From Pseudovibrio exalbescens (GTDB lineage Bacteria; Pseudomonadota; Alphaproteobacteria; Rhizobiales; Stappiaceae), in the NCBI RefSeq assembly GCF_028737195.1, contig NZ_JAQZAJ010000003.1, forward strand, positions 592,591 through 656,590: a DNA stretch of 64,000 nucleotides, given 5' to 3'. A program made the translations under genes and the position numbers. The first letter of the stretch is position 1; each line of letters begins with the position of its first letter. Under the pieces are notes generated by a model. That model made no database searches and was not told where the DNA came from. It was given only the letters and a program-made list of their open reading frames with translations. Of this stretch, positions 37,434 through 46,990 are shown in pieces.

Positions 37434-37443
37434 GCTCAGCTCC

Positions 37444-38400
37444 TCACTTGGTCGGCAGGTGTGTCGCCAGGGCTTCAAGTACCGCCATGCGGATGGCAAC
37501 GCCCATTTCGACCTGTTCTTTAATCAGGCTCTGAGGCCCGTCCGCAACTTCTGCTGCAATCTCAACACCACGGTTCATGGGGCCGGGATGCATGACAAGG
37601 GCATCTGGCTTGGCAAAGCTCAGCTTTTCCTTGTCGAGGCCGTGATATTTAAAATACTCACGGACCGATGGCACAAACGCACCGCTCATGCGTTCTCTCT
37701 GGAGGCGCAGCATCATGACGATGTCACAGCCTTCAAGGCCTTTGCGCATGTCGGTGAAGACTTCAACGCCCATGTTATGGATACCGGAGGGCAGGAGGGT
37801 TGATGGTGCTACGACGCGCACTCGCGCACCCAGTGCATTGAGAAGAATGATGTTGGAGCGAGCAACTCGGGAGTGACGAATGTCGCCGCAGATGGCAACA
37901 GTCAATCCGCCAATATCGCCTTTGTGGCGACGGATGGTCAGCGCATCCAGAAGTGCCTGGGTTGGATGCTCATGTTGGCCATCGCCCGCATTGACCACCG
38001 AGCAGCCAACCTTGCGGGCCAGCAGCTGCACCGCCCCGGCAGACTGGTGTCGCACCACCAGAAGGTCCGGGCGCATGGCATGAAGGGTGGCGGCTGTGTC
38101 GATCAGCGTCTCGCCTTTTTTGACAGAGGACGTTGCGACAGACATATTCATCACATCCGCGCCGAGGCGTTTTCCTGCGATTTCGAAGGAAGCCTGGGTG
38201 CGAGTGGATGCCTCGAAGAAGAGGTTGATTTGTGTCCGGCCACGCAGGACCGCCTTCTGCTTCTCTACCTGTCTAGAGACTTCAACTGCTTCGTCTGCAA
38301 GATCTAAAAGATGGAGAATTTCCGGCGGTTGCAACCCCTCGATGCCGAGGAGGTGCCGGTGAGGAAAGGATGTGGATCGATGTGCTGTGTGTGTAGTCAT
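37444..38400 (-). CDS. pyrB: Aspartate carbamoyltransferase catalytic subunit
   Basis: A 318-residue ATCase that joins carbamoyl phosphate and aspartate in pyrimidine synthesis. The carbamoyl-phosphate site FEASTRT, the region VRHQSAGA, the [10 protein letters not shown] motif and the MHPGPMNRG block are intact. The ATG at 38400 has AGGGG upstream; a GTG three codons earlier is possible. It is the first gene of the run with pyrC, plsY and dprA and divergent from the aidB-like gene. The N-terminus lacks the extension seen in some class A enzymes. Confidence 0.95.
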   Translation of the reverse strand: MTTHTAHRSTSFPHRHLLGIEGLQPPEILHLLDLADEAVEVSRQVEKQKAVLRGRTQINLFFEASTRTQASFEIAGKRLGADVMNMSVATSSVKKGETLIDTAATLHAMRPDLLVVRHQSAGAVQLLARKVGCSVVNAGDGQHEHPTQALLDALTIRRHKGDIGGLTVAICGDIRHSRVARSNIILLNALGARVRVVAPSTLLPSGIHNMGVEVFTDMRKGLEGCDIVMMLRLQRERMSGAFVPSVREYFKYHGLDKEKLSFAKPDALVMHPGPMNRGVEIAAEVADGPQSLIKEQVEMGVAIRMAVLEALATHLPTK

Positions 38401-38535
38401 CGAAGACACCCCTATATGCTCATGGAGGTCAACCGTAAAGAGGCAATACCGCTAGTATATTTTTGCAGTTGCAGGTAAAGGTTGTGATGTCGTTGATTAA
38501 CCAGCGGAAACTTTGCAGGGAGGAGGGCCGGTATT

Positions 38536-40191
38536 ATGCCAAAGACTAATAGCAATGGGGCTGGACAACCGGTTTTGAACCAAGCCCCTCCTTACTTCGG
38601 CTACAATCTTTGCGAGAGCGATCCGCTTGTTTTCTCTTCTCTGGGACACGCGCCGGATTCTGATTCCGTTCGCACCGATCTCATCAAGATGGGCGCGCAA
38701 TGCGGCGCGGCTGATGCGCTGGATCTGGGGCGCATGGCCAATGTCCACAAACCAGAGCTCAAGACCCATGATGCCTATGGACGCCGGTTGGATATCGTCG
38801 AGTTTCACCCGTCCTATCACGCATTGATGCGGCGCTCGTTTGCAGCAGGCTTGCATTGTGCGTCCGTTGACGCGCTCCAGCCGGGGGCAAAAAACGCTCA
38901 CTTCAATCGGGCGCGGCGATACTACATGATGTCTCAGGTGGAAATGGGGCACCTGTGTCCGATCACCATGACCAATGCGGCCGGGATGGCGTTGCAACAC
39001 AATCCTGAGATCGCCGAGAAATGGCAGAGTTTGATTGCCTCGCGGACCTATGACCAGAGGTTCCGCGCCGCCTCCCAAAAAAACAGCGTCAGCCTCGGAA
39101 TGGGGCTGACCGAAAAACAAGGTGGGACAGATCTCCGCCAGATCGTCACCACGGCGGAAAGGGTTGGTGAGGGGGAATACCTCATAAACGGCCACAAGTG
39201 GTTTTTTTCTGCCCCCATGTCTGATGCCTTTCTGGTGCTGGCGCGCACAGAGGCAGGGCCAAGTTGTTTCCTCGTTCCGCGGGTTCTGGAGGGCGGCAGT
39301 GTCAACGGCCTGAACCTCATTCGCCTGAAAAACAAGATGGGAAATCTGTCAAATGCCTCCTCTGAGGTGGAGTTTGAAGATGCGCATGGTTTCCTGCTGG
39401 GTGAGGAAGGGCAGGGCATCAAGACCATTCTGTCCATGGTGAATCCGACACGTTTAGATTGTGCCTTGGGGTCTGCTGGTGTGATGCGCGGTGCAGTGGC
39501 GCGGGCGGTGCATCACACGCGGCATCGGCAGGCCTTTGGAAAGGCGCTGTTTGATCAGCCGGTCATGAACCGTGTTCTGGCAGATATGGCACTGGATGTA
39601 GCCGCCGCTTCTGCGCTTGCCTTCCGGCTTGCTCGCGCCTTTGATGCGGCCCCGGAAAACGAGTTGGAGCGTGACTACCTGCGCGTCATCACACCGGTGG
39701 CAAAGTACTGGGTCTGCAAGACAGCAAATGTGGTCACCGGCGAGGCGATGGAATGCCTAGGCGGAAATGGTTATGTGGAGGAGCATGATCTGGCGCGGTT
39801 CTATCGCGAAGCACCTGTGAACAGCATCTGGGAAGGTTCAGGCAATGTGATGGCCCTCGACCTGATGCGTGTCATGACCAAGAATTCTAGCGGGTTCCTG
39901 GCTGTTCTGGATCATCTGGAAGGGCGGCTTGGTCAGGCAGGAAAGGTATCTGTTGAGGTGCTTCAGGCTGCCGCTCGCACGTGCATTGACGATCCGGGCA
40001 GTGCCCGCATTCTTACCGAGCAGCTGGCACTTACGGCCGCCGCCGCCGCGCTGCGAGAAGCGGCCCCCAGTTTCATCTCCGATGCCTTTATGGACAGCCG
40101 TCTTGCCGGACAATGGCGCTCCAGCTATGGGATGCTTGATGCGCGCCACGACGCGCGCAGCATCGTGGACTGGCTCTACGTGGTCGCCTGA
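38536..40191 (+). CDS. aidB: AidB-like acyl-CoA dehydrogenase family protein
   Basis: A 551-residue flavoprotein aligning along its length with E. coli AidB of the alkylation-response group: GRMANVHKPEL, CPITMTNAAGMALQH, GMGLTEKQGGTDLR, GHKWFFSAPMSDAFLVLA, KNKMGNLSNASSEVEF and FYREAPVNSIWEGSGNVM are all close to that protein. AidB binds FAD and DNA and is induced by alkylating agents; its enzymatic role remains unclear. It is transcribed alone, divergently from pyrB, and converges on the AEC transporter gene with a gap of only 7 bases. No alkA or ada gene is in the window. Confidence 0.92.
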   Translation: MPKTNSNGAGQPVLNQAPPYFGYNLCESDPLVFSSLGHAPDSDSVRTDLIKMGAQCGAADALDLGRMANVHKPELKTHDAYGRRLDIVEFHPSYHALMRRSFAAGLHCASVDALQPGAKNAHFNRARRYYMMSQVEMGHLCPITMTNAAGMALQHNPEIAEKWQSLIASRTYDQRFRAASQKNSVSLGMGLTEKQGGTDLRQIVTTAERVGEGEYLINGHKWFFSAPMSDAFLVLARTEAGPSCFLVPRVLEGGSVNGLNLIRLKNKMGNLSNASSEVEFEDAHGFLLGEEGQGIKTILSMVNPTRLDCALGSAGVMRGAVARAVHHTRHRQAFGKALFDQPVMNRVLADMALDVAAASALAFRLARAFDAAPENELERDYLRVITPVAKYWVCKTANVVTGEAMECLGGNGYVEEHDLARFYREAPVNSIWEGSGNVMALDLMRVMTKNSSGFLAVLDHLEGRLGQAGKVSVEVLQAAARTCIDDPGSARILTEQLALTAAAAALREAAPSFISDAFMDSRLAGQWRSSYGMLDARHDARSIVDWLYVVA

Positions 40192-40198
40192 CCAGGGC

Positions 40199-41125
40199 TC
40201 AAACCAACAACAAGAGCCACAGCGGAACAGTGACGGCTGAGGCAAGGGTTTGAAGGGCCAGTAGTTCTGCCATCAACGTGGCATCGCCTCCCATTTGGCG
40301 CGCGAGCACATAGCTTGCCGCCGCCGTTGGGACCGCGAATGCAATCACAAGTGCTATGGTCGCACTGGATCCAAGGCCCAGTAGGGTTGCAACGGCAAGT
40401 GCGATAGCAGGCGCGACGACAAGGCGTAATAGGCAGCCAATGAGAAGACGTGGCCCCGGTTTGCGAAGGGACTTCATGTCAATTGCTGCGCCAACGCTCA
40501 AGATCGCCAGAGGCAGAGCGGCGCGGCCCAGAAACTCTGCATAGTCTTCGATAAAGCCGGGCAGGTCGAGGCCAGTAACGTTGACGATCAAACCCGCTCC
40601 AATGGAGATGATGAAGGGGTTTTTCACGATGCCCATCACCAGTGACTTGATGGAAAGAGCATTGGAGGAAGCGTAGAAGGTCATCATGGTGATGCTGAGC
40701 ACGTTCATCACCGGAATAAGCAGCGCCATTGTGATGGCGATCAGCGTCCAGCCTTCATCCGCCAGAATATTGGATACAATGGCTAGTGCAATGAAGGCGT
40801 TCCACCGTGTTGTTCCTTGAAAGATGGAACTGAACGCAGGGCCGGATACCTCAAGCTGGTGCCTCAACAGCACGCCCGTGGGGACAAGAATGACACACAG
40901 CAGAGCCAGCGTGCCATAGAGGCCGATGGCATAGCTTCCAAGATCCAGGCTGGCGAAATCGGCATCCGACACGCTGGTAAAAAGCACCGCAGGAAACAGC
41001 AGCCAGTAGCACAGCGTTTCCATGGGCCGCCATCCATCTGCGCTGATCATCTTGTAGTTGGCAATGGCCCAACCGGTTGCGATCAGCATGAGGACTGGCG
41101 TTAAGGCCATGAGCACGGTGTGCAT
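40199..41125 (-). CDS. AEC family transporter (auxin efflux carrier type)
   Basis: A 308-residue membrane permease with about ten hydrophobic segments and the central Gly/Asn-rich crossover typical of the AEC (membrane transport protein PF03547) family, such as NPFIISIGAGLIVNVTG and AEFLGRAALPLAILSVGAAI (seen in parts). Family members export malonate, malate or auxin-like acids; the substrate here is unknown. The frame is open far upstream, but the residues before the ATG at 41125 overlap ruvX in another frame and are spurious. It follows ruvX after about 45 bases on the same strand. Confidence 0.85.
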   Translation of the reverse strand: MHTVLMALTPVLMLIATGWAIANYKMISADGWRPMETLCYWLLFPAVLFTSVSDADFASLDLGSYAIGLYGTLALLCVILVPTGVLLRHQLEVSGPAFSSIFQGTTRWNAFIALAIVSNILADEGWTLIAITMALLIPVMNVLSITMMTFYASSNALSIKSLVMGIVKNPFIISIGAGLIVNVTGLDLPGFIEDYAEFLGRAALPLAILSVGAAIDMKSLRKPGPRLLIGCLLRLVVAPAIALAVATLLGLGSSATIALVIAFAVPTAAASYVLARQMGGDATLMAELLALQTLASAVTVPLWLLLLV

Positions 41126-41171
41126 GGAGCTACTCGTTTTCGTTGATGCCGGATAACGGCGTCGTGGCGGG

Positions 41172-41666
41172 TCAGTCGAAGAAGCTTGTACCACCCAGCT
41201 GAAGGCGGTCGAGGAGCCCCTGCAGAATGTAACTTGCGGCCATCTTGTCGACCAGCTCGGCACGTCGGGCGCGGGAGCGATCGGCGTCGATAAGGGTGCG
41301 TGTGACAGCTGCCGTTGATAGGCGCTCATCCCAGAACGCCATGGGCAGTTCGGTGCGCTGGGCCAGATTGCGGGCAAACGCCTTGGTGGACTGTACGCGA
41401 GGGCCCTCTGTGCCGTCCATGTTGAGCGGGAGGCCCAGAACCAGGCCAATCACTTCATGGATTTGGCACAGTTCCAACAGGCGGTCTGTGTCTAGCGTGA
41501 ATTTTTTGCGCTTGATGGTTTCAAGGGGCGTGGCAATCTTGCGGCCGATGTCGGACATGGCAAGGCCGATGGTTTTCGTGCCCAGATCAAGCCCGATCAG
41601 GCGACCTTGGGGAGGGAGAACCTCTTGAAACTCTTCAAGGGAAAGAACTGGTGTATTCGTGCTCAT
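41172..41666 (-). CDS. ruvX: Holliday junction resolvase-like protein RuvX/YqgF
   Basis: A 164-residue RNase H-fold protein of the YqgF family, implicated in pre-16S rRNA processing and proposed as a Holliday junction resolvase. The motifs GLDLGTKTIGLAMSD, VLGLPLNMDGTEGPR, WDERLSTAAVTR and the C-terminal DKMAASYILQGLLD are intact. The ATG at 41666 was chosen; upstream in-frame residues look non-coding. It is oriented toward the AEC gene and divergent from ung. Confidence 0.94.
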   Translation of the reverse strand: MSTNTPVLSLEEFQEVLPPQGRLIGLDLGTKTIGLAMSDIGRKIATPLETIKRKKFTLDTDRLLELCQIHEVIGLVLGLPLNMDGTEGPRVQSTKAFARNLAQRTELPMAFWDERLSTAAVTRTLIDADRSRARRAELVDKMAASYILQGLLDRLQLGGTSFFD

Positions 41667-41818
41667 TTGCGCGCTGTAGCACGGTTCTTGCGCAATTGCC
41701 ACGCTTCAGATGAACAGATTTAAAGTGGAAACCTCATGTGTTTCGGGCAAACCCTCTGGCGTCCTTGCCGTGGGCGTGGTCTCAAGCAGTCTGGTAGTGC
41801 AAAGCTTGGAGGCGTGGC

Positions 41819-42523
41819 ATGGGCCCGTTGGATCTGGAACCGGAATGGCGCAACATCTTGGCGGCTGAGTTCGAGCAGCCCTATTTCAAGAAGCTGGCAG
41901 CTTTCCTGGAAGCTGAGGAGGCAGCGGGCAAGACCATCTACCCGCCCAAGCACACGCGTTTTGCAGCGTTCAATGCAACACCGTTCTCCAAGGTAAAGGT
42001 CGTGCTTGTGGGGCAGGACCCCTACCACGGGCCGGGGCAGGCCCATGGCTTGAGTTTCTCGGTCGAAAAGGGCGTCAGGTTTCCGCCCTCGTTGCGCAAC
42101 ATCTTCAAGGAGCTTGAGGCGGATGAGGGCATTCCGGTGCCTTCTCACGGTTGCTTGCAGGCTTGGGCGGAGCAGGGCGTACTGTTGCTCAACACCAGTT
42201 TGAGCGTTGAAGAAGGCAAGGCCGGTTCGCACGCCAAGAAGGGATGGGAGACCTTCACCAGCGCCGCGCTGAACGCGTTGGCAGTGCAGCGAGAGGGAAT
42301 TGCCTATTTGCTATGGGGCGCGCACGCGCAAAAGAAGGCAAAGATGGTTGATCCAACCAAGAATCTGGTTCTGAAAGGTGCACATCCGTCGCCTTTGTCG
42401 GCCTATCGGGGCTTTTTCGGATCGAAACCCTTCTCCGCGATCAATGAGTACTTAAAGACAGAAAGCTCTTCAGGTATACGTTGGGACGTTGATCATGTTA
42501 CGTCAACGGAAGATCGGCATTAG
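41819..42523 (+). CDS. ung: Uracil-DNA glycosylase
   Basis: A 234-residue family 1 UDG that removes uracil from DNA. Catalytic Asp67 lies in GQDPYHGPGQAHGLSFSV and the leucine-intercalation loop HPSPLSAYRGFFGSKPF (seen in parts) carries the conserved His. It is a full-length family member. GGAGG at about 41806 lies upstream of the ATG. The MBL-fold hydrolase gene begins 47 bases downstream on the same strand, so the two may share a transcript. Confidence 0.96.
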   Translation: MGPLDLEPEWRNILAAEFEQPYFKKLAAFLEAEEAAGKTIYPPKHTRFAAFNATPFSKVKVVLVGQDPYHGPGQAHGLSFSVEKGVRFPPSLRNIFKELEADEGIPVPSHGCLQAWAEQGVLLLNTSLSVEEGKAGSHAKKGWETFTSAALNALAVQREGIAYLLWGAHAQKKAKMVDPTKNLVLKGAHPSPLSAYRGFFGSKPFSAINEYLKTESSSGIRWDVDHVTSTEDRH

Positions 42524-42570
42524 GCATCGTCGGGAGAGGCCTCCTTGGTGCGCGATTGGGAGAGCTAGGC

Positions 42571-43287
42571 ATGAAGCTGACTTATTGGAGCCATTCGGCT
42601 TTTACTGTTGAAATTAAAGACGCAAAAATTCTCATTGATCCCTTTTTCACTGGCAATCCAACCTTTCCTGAGGATGCAACAGTCGCCTCGGTGAGTGAAA
42701 GGGTTACCCATGTGCTGCTCACCCATGGGCATGACGATCATGTGGGAGACGCCCTACATATCTTGAAAGAAACCGGCGCTCAGTTGACGTCGAACTTCGA
42801 AATCTGCATGTGGGCGCAGTCTAGGGGTATTGAGAACATCAATCCGATGGGTTCAGGTGGCTGTGTTGATGTGGGGCCTTTCAAGGTCGCACTCACCCAG
42901 GCGCAGCATTCCTCCTCCACCGCGCAGGCCGGAGACGGCCAGACCTACATGGGAAATCCCAATGGCATTGTGGTTATTGCGGAAGGTGAACCCACCCTGC
43001 TTCACATGGGGGATACGGATATCTTCAGCGACATGGCCTTGATCCATGAAATCTATCAGCCTGAGGTGGGGATCGTTCCAATCGGCGATCGCTTCACCAT
43101 GGGCGCGGAAACGGCAGCCATGGCCTGCAAGCGCTATTTCAACTTCAAGACCATCGTGCCTTGTCACTACAAGACCTTCCCAATTCTTGATCAAAGTGCG
43201 GATCATTTCATTGAGACCATGGGCACCAACGGCTTCCGCATTGCCGACCTCAAGCCGGGTGAAACGGTTGAGATCGGCAAAGAGTAA
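42571..43287 (+). CDS. Metallo-beta-lactamase-fold hydrolase (UPF0173 family)
   Basis: A 238-residue zinc-dependent hydrolase of the UPF0173 group. The metal site THGHDDHVGD is complete; GDTDIF and CHYKTF supply further ligands. The protein is cytoplasmic and the substrate is unknown. GAGAG precedes the ATG at 42571; a start five codons upstream is less likely. A strong terminator follows at 43316. Confidence 0.9.
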   Translation: MKLTYWSHSAFTVEIKDAKILIDPFFTGNPTFPEDATVASVSERVTHVLLTHGHDDHVGDALHILKETGAQLTSNFEICMWAQSRGIENINPMGSGGCVDVGPFKVALTQAQHSSSTAQAGDGQTYMGNPNGIVVIAEGEPTLLHMGDTDIFSDMALIHEIYQPEVGIVPIGDRFTMGAETAAMACKRYFNFKTIVPCHYKTFPILDQSADHFIETMGTNGFRIADLKPGETVEIGKE

Positions 43288-43315
43288 ACGCGCCTTTTTC
43301 GCATTGACGCCTTGC

Positions 43316-43347
43316 AAAGTCGCAGTCGAAAGCTGCGGCTTTTTTTG
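43316..43347 (+). terminator. Terminator after the MBL-fold gene
   Basis: AAAGTCGCAG (43316-43325) pairs with CTGCGGCTTT (43333-43342; one T:G pair), followed by a T-run. Confidence 0.87.
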
Positions 43348-43477
43348 TTTGAGTTTGTGTTTGGGTGTCGCGAGCTGGCGTTTTTCTCGTTATGGGTGTG
43401 GTGAGTTCCCATCTACATGGCGCCCCGAAGGTGCTCGTTCTGATTGGGACGAGAAAGCGGTTTGAGTGAGGGTGCCA

Positions 43478-44134
43478 ATGAGATTGAAGAGTTTGCTGAT
43501 ATGCGCCGGGTTTATTGCCTGCGGTTTGTTGCCCGGAACCAGCTTGTCGGCGGAGCGGCAAGACAAGGCACCAGATTTTATACAATCAATCCAGGTTTAT
43601 GAGGCTGTCATCTCGTATCCGCCGCCGATGTGGATCAAGGCAGGGGAGCCTATTGGTCAAAGCGAGTACTTTCGTCACCAGAACGGCCCGGAATTCATCT
43701 TTGAGCAAATCCCCAAGGGGCAGAAGTTCGAAAGTTGGACGCAGCTTTATGCCGTGCGCGGCGACTACATCAAGCTGGATCAGGACGTTTCACTGGACGC
43801 CTATCTGTCCATGAGCTTGCAGCCTTTCTTAGATATCTGCGGACAGGAGAACACCACGGTTCAACGGATCTCGGAGAGCGGCAGCTCAGGCACGTTTCTG
43901 CTGGTTTGCCAGGATACGCCCCATGCTCCGAAGGGCGGTGTTTATGGCAAAGGCACGGGGGAAGTGGCCCTGTTTCATTTTGCCAAGGTCAACGACACTT
44001 TCGTGAAGGTCTATCACGAGTGGAGAGGCAAGAGTTTTCTAGTCCAGAACCCCGAAACATGGCCGGTCAAACAGAACGTATTGGTAAGCGCCATCGAGCG
44101 GTTCCAACGTATCTCTGTGTTTGCCGCCAATTAG
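43478..44134 (+). CDS. Exported protein of unknown function
   Basis: About 218 residues with a clear signal peptide: RLK, a hydrophobic stretch (LLICAGFIACGLLPG) and a likely cut near SLSA-ER. The mature part contains two Cys (DICGQ and LVCQD) and an EFIFEQIPKG block, but I recognise no domain family. It is probably periplasmic. AGGG lies upstream of the ATG at 43478, with GTGs slightly upstream as alternatives. It ends about 30 bases before a bidirectional hairpin shared with the YHS gene. Confidence 0.65.
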   Translation: MRLKSLLICAGFIACGLLPGTSLSAERQDKAPDFIQSIQVYEAVISYPPPMWIKAGEPIGQSEYFRHQNGPEFIFEQIPKGQKFESWTQLYAVRGDYIKLDQDVSLDAYLSMSLQPFLDICGQENTTVQRISESGSSGTFLLVCQDTPHAPKGGVYGKGTGEVALFHFAKVNDTFVKVYHEWRGKSFLVQNPETWPVKQNVLVSAIERFQRISVFAAN

Positions 44135-44163
44135 TCGGGCGAGTGCAGCAGTCATCTGAGCTT

Positions 44164-44199
44164 GAAAAGAAAAAGCCGCAGCTCCAGAGCCGCGGCTTT
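44164..44199 (-). terminator. Terminator shared by the exported protein and YHS genes
   Basis: AAAGCCGC (44172-44179) and GCGGCTTT (44192-44199) pair; read on the minus strand the hairpin is followed by TTTTTCTTTT, so it mainly ends the YHS transcript. Confidence 0.8.
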
Positions 44200-44228
44200 C
44201 GTCGTCGATGGGGATGAAGGTCAACGGA

Positions 44229-44705
44229 TTAACCCAGCTCGTCTGCTGGTGTTTCCTTGATTGTTGGCCAATTGGTGTTGGCGTTGTTGATCACTTCATC
44301 TGTGCGTTCGGTAAAGCGGCGATGAGCACCGTCATGGGCGTTGAGATAGAGTTTTCCATCAACGATGGCCCACTTTTCAGGCATGATCGGGATCTTGTAA
44401 CCGAAGCTCACGCCCGTGGCACACCAGCCGCCGTATTGCGGGGCATACTTTTCCGGATTGGCTTCGAATTTTTGAAGGTTCTCTGCGCTGTAGAACTGCC
44501 AAGTCACGTCATCATAGGTTGTCGAGAACTCTTTTTTGCCCGGCACAGGCTTGCCTTGGGTGAAGTAGGCAACCGGATCGGTCCCTTTGATTGCAAGACC
44601 ATCTGCCGTGAAGGTGGTCACCTCATCTGCAAACGTCATGGCGGGAGCCGCGGTCATCATGAGACCTGCAAGAGCGATGGCTTTGAAAGTTGACTTGATC
44701 GGCAT
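44229..44705 (-). CDS. Exported YHS-domain protein (paralogue 1)
   Basis: A 158-residue protein with a signal peptide ending near FADE and a YHS domain: DPVAYFTQGKPV, YDDVTWQFYSAENLQKF and YAPQYGGWCATG. YHS domains are linked to copper or other metal handling, and periplasmic forms are common in alphaproteobacteria without known substrate. GAGAGGAAC precedes the ATG, the same leader word as in its paralogue 1 kb away. The two proteins share most of the mature sequence, including the terminal ADELG. It lies after a 450-base gap from the second copy on the same strand. Confidence 0.85.
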   Translation of the reverse strand: MPIKSTFKAIALAGLMMTAAPAMTFADEVTTFTADGLAIKGTDPVAYFTQGKPVPGKKEFSTTYDDVTWQFYSAENLQKFEANPEKYAPQYGGWCATGVSFGYKIPIMPEKWAIVDGKLYLNAHDGAHRRFTERTDEVINNANTNWPTIKETPADELG

Positions 44706-45080
44706 GTGTCGGTTCCTCTCAATTCTACCCGGAGCGTGACTGTGTGGGGGAGGGTCAGTTTCTATCTTGTTGCGCGGGCCGGTTCGGCTGTGTTTCTTTG
44801 CAACGATACTCTGCGGTTTTTTTCAGGCTCATGCCAATCAAAGGGCATCACGGACGCGCGAGAAGGCCGTCAGATGAGCGTTATGGTTAGGGCGCGTTCT
44901 ACAGCTCTTGCCAAGTTCGAAACAAATCCTGTCGCCGTGCCCACTGTCCGCCTGTCGTACCTTTGGGTGTTGAGCGATTGAGTCGTGTTGATACTGATCG
45001 AGTGCGTGTTGTCTCATTCCCAATTGGACTGGTTGAAGTGAAATGCGCTCAGATGCGCAACCGGAATGAGCTAGTTTCGA
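44706..45080. other. Intergenic region upstream of YHS paralogue 1
   Basis: Nearly 400 bases without a supported gene; the open frames here have no ribosome sites or family features. It should carry the promoter of the downstream YHS gene. Confidence 0.4.
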
Positions 45081-45118
45081 AAACGAGAGAAGCCGCAGAG
45101 GGGGCGCTCTGCGACTTC
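45081..45118 (-). terminator. Hairpin after YHS paralogue 2
   Basis: GAAGCCGCAGAG (45089-45100) pairs with CTCTGCGACTTC (45107-45118) over 12 bp with one wobble. On the minus strand it is followed by TCTCGTTTTCG, a moderate T-rich tail. Confidence 0.65.
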
Positions 45119-45157
45119 TTCATGCGAACAACTTACGGGTAGGGTTGAGGGGGCCGA

Positions 45158-45634
45158 TTAGCCGAGTTCGTCCGCAGGAATGTCTTTCACGTTGGGCCAG
45201 TTGGTGTTGGCGTTCTCGATGACTTCCTCGGTCTTTTCATTGAAGCGCTTCATGGCACCATCATGTGCATTGAGGTACAGCTTGCCATCTACAATGCGCC
45301 ACAGGTCAGATTTGATGGGCAGCTTGACGCCAAAACTCATGCCGGTTGCACACCAGCCGCCGTACTGAGGTGCATACTTGGCCGGGTCAGACTTGAACTT
45401 CTCGAGGTTTTCCGCGCTGGAGAACTGCCAGATTACATCATCGTATGTTGTGGTGAACTCGGCGGTACCTTGTACCGGCTTTCCTTCAGTGAAGTAAGCG
45501 ACTGGGTCGGTGCCGTTAATTGCAATACCCTCTTGGGTGTAGGTGGTTACTTCGTCTGCCATAACCATCGCTGGAGCGGAGACTGCCACCATGGTGGCCA
45601 GGGCAAATGCTTTGAATGTCGCGTTAATCGGCAT
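45158..45634 (-). CDS. Exported YHS-domain protein (paralogue 2)
   Basis: A 158-residue protein with a signal peptide (ending near VMADE) and the same YHS layout as its neighbour: DPVAYFTEGKPV, YDDVIWQFSSAENLEKF and YAPQYGGWCATG, ending ADELG. Both are 158 residues, which supports the ATG at 45634 rather than the start six codons upstream. GAGAGG lies about ten bases before it. The pair arose by tandem duplication. Each gene has its own hairpin terminator, so they are separately expressed. Confidence 0.85.
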   Translation of the reverse strand: MPINATFKAFALATMVAVSAPAMVMADEVTTYTQEGIAINGTDPVAYFTEGKPVQGTAEFTTTYDDVIWQFSSAENLEKFKSDPAKYAPQYGGWCATGMSFGVKLPIKSDLWRIVDGKLYLNAHDGAMKRFNEKTEEVIENANTNWPNVKDIPADELG

Positions 45635-45931
45635 GTTTCTTGTTCCTCTCACCCGGATCGCTTCCTTCGCGATGGGGTGGCTTCGAACTGATTGTTTCTT
45701 GCTCCATGACCGGGCTGATCTCTATCGTCCACTGGGACCGGCGCCTGTCACGATTTGGAATGTGGCGGGGAGTGTTCAAAAGCGCCAATCAAACGACCTC
45801 ACGCGACTGAGAGGCGCCGTGAGATCCCTGTCAGAAGTCAAGGGAATTCCTCTGAATTTTCAAGAATACCTGTTTTACTTCAGATGCTTGATGACTTTAA
45901 ATGGATAGTGTACAGATCTGTTCACCTTGGA
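45635..45931. other. Promoter region of YHS paralogue 2
   Basis: About 300 bases between the tetR-like stop and the YHS gene on the same strand. No supported gene or clear promoter boxes were seen. Confidence 0.35.
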
Positions 45932-46474
45932 TCACATGTCTTTCACGGTGGATGTGATCAGGTTTTTCAGGGCAATTGCGCCCAGTGGTGAGCGCTGAAA
46001 CAGGCAACGGTAGAGCAGTTGCGCCAGAATGAGGTCGATCTTTTCTTCCATGCCCGCTGTATTCCCGGCATAGACGAACATCTGACGAAAGAACGTGCGT
46101 TGTTCTCCTTCAATCAGTCTTGCATCCTCTGCTGTGGTGGGTTCGGTCAAGAGTGCGAGATAGGCCTTGCCGAGGGGGGAGGACACGAGCGCCTCCTGAA
46201 AGTGGCCTGAAACACTGATCAGATCACTGGATAGCGACCCTGAGCCGGGCGGTTCAACGGGAATTCTTGAAAACCCATAGCGCACCGCCTCGCTGATCAA
46301 TTCCTCTTTGCTTTGCCACCGGCGGTAGAGAGCCTGCTTCGAGGTCTGTGCATTGGCGGCTATCCGGTCCAAACGAGCGCCGTGGAACCCGTGATCAGCC
46401 ACTTCCTGAAGTGTCGTCTTCAGAATGCTGCGGGTCAGATCATTGTTTTTCGGACGCCCGATTGTTGTCTTCAT
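45932..46474 (-). CDS. TetR/AcrR family transcriptional regulator
   Basis: A 180-residue repressor-type protein. The N-terminal helix-turn-helix is typical of TetR: ILKTTLQEVADHGFHGARLDRIAANAQTSKQALYRRW, seen as its parts, with the recognition helix TSKQALYRRWQSKEEL. The C-terminal ligand domain is divergent. It is divergent from gatC and may act on nearby promoters, but its targets are unknown. No palindrome is obvious in the intervening 180 bases. Confidence 0.88.
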   Translation of the reverse strand: MKTTIGRPKNNDLTRSILKTTLQEVADHGFHGARLDRIAANAQTSKQALYRRWQSKEELISEAVRYGFSRIPVEPPGSGSLSSDLISVSGHFQEALVSSPLGKAYLALLTEPTTAEDARLIEGEQRTFFRQMFVYAGNTAGMEEKIDLILAQLLYRCLFQRSPLGAIALKNLITSTVKDM

Positions 46475-46651
46475 GGAAAAAGCCGCCAGCTGCGAGTTGC
46501 GTGTCTTCTAATAACGGTCCTAGTCAGTCTCGTAAAGTGGCCATGGCAGAGGATGACCCGCTGCGGCGCATTGAAAACCAAGGCGTGGCCTGTTTATAGC
46601 TGACTACAATAAATTGACCTCGGCAGGTGCCGAGATGAGTTGGAGAAGCGC

Positions 46652-46939
46652 ATGTCTGTTGATTTGAACACGGTAAAGCGTGTGGCACGGCTGGCCCGCA
46701 TCAAGGTGGATGACGCCCAGGCGGAAAAGATGACTGGAGAACTCAACGCGATCCTCGGGTTCGTTGAACAGCTCGATGAAGTCAACATCGATGGTGTTGA
46801 GCCAATGACCTCTGTTGTTGAGCAGAGCATGAAGAAGCGCAGTGATGGCAAGACGGATGGCGATTATGCCGATACCATCGTCAAGAACGCGCCTGTTTCT
46901 GAAGACAACTTCTTCATGGTGCCAAAGGTTGTTGAGTAA
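46652..46939 (+). CDS. gatC: Glutamyl-tRNA(Gln)/Asp-tRNA(Asn) amidotransferase subunit C
   Basis: A 95-residue subunit that clamps GatA and GatB together. It has the opening [12 protein letters not shown], the helical [21 protein letters not shown] and the conserved VEPMTSV turn, and ends with [15 protein letters not shown] precedes the ATG at 46652; a start four codons upstream is unlikely. gatA begins 52 bases downstream in the same unit. Confidence 0.95.
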   Translation: MSVDLNTVKRVARLARIKVDDAQAEKMTGELNAILGFVEQLDEVNIDGVEPMTSVVEQSMKKRSDGKTDGDYADTIVKNAPVSEDNFFMVPKVVE

Positions 46940-46990
46940 GCCCCGCGCTTGATCTCCGCTTGTTTCTCATTTTCCAAGGAACACTAGACA

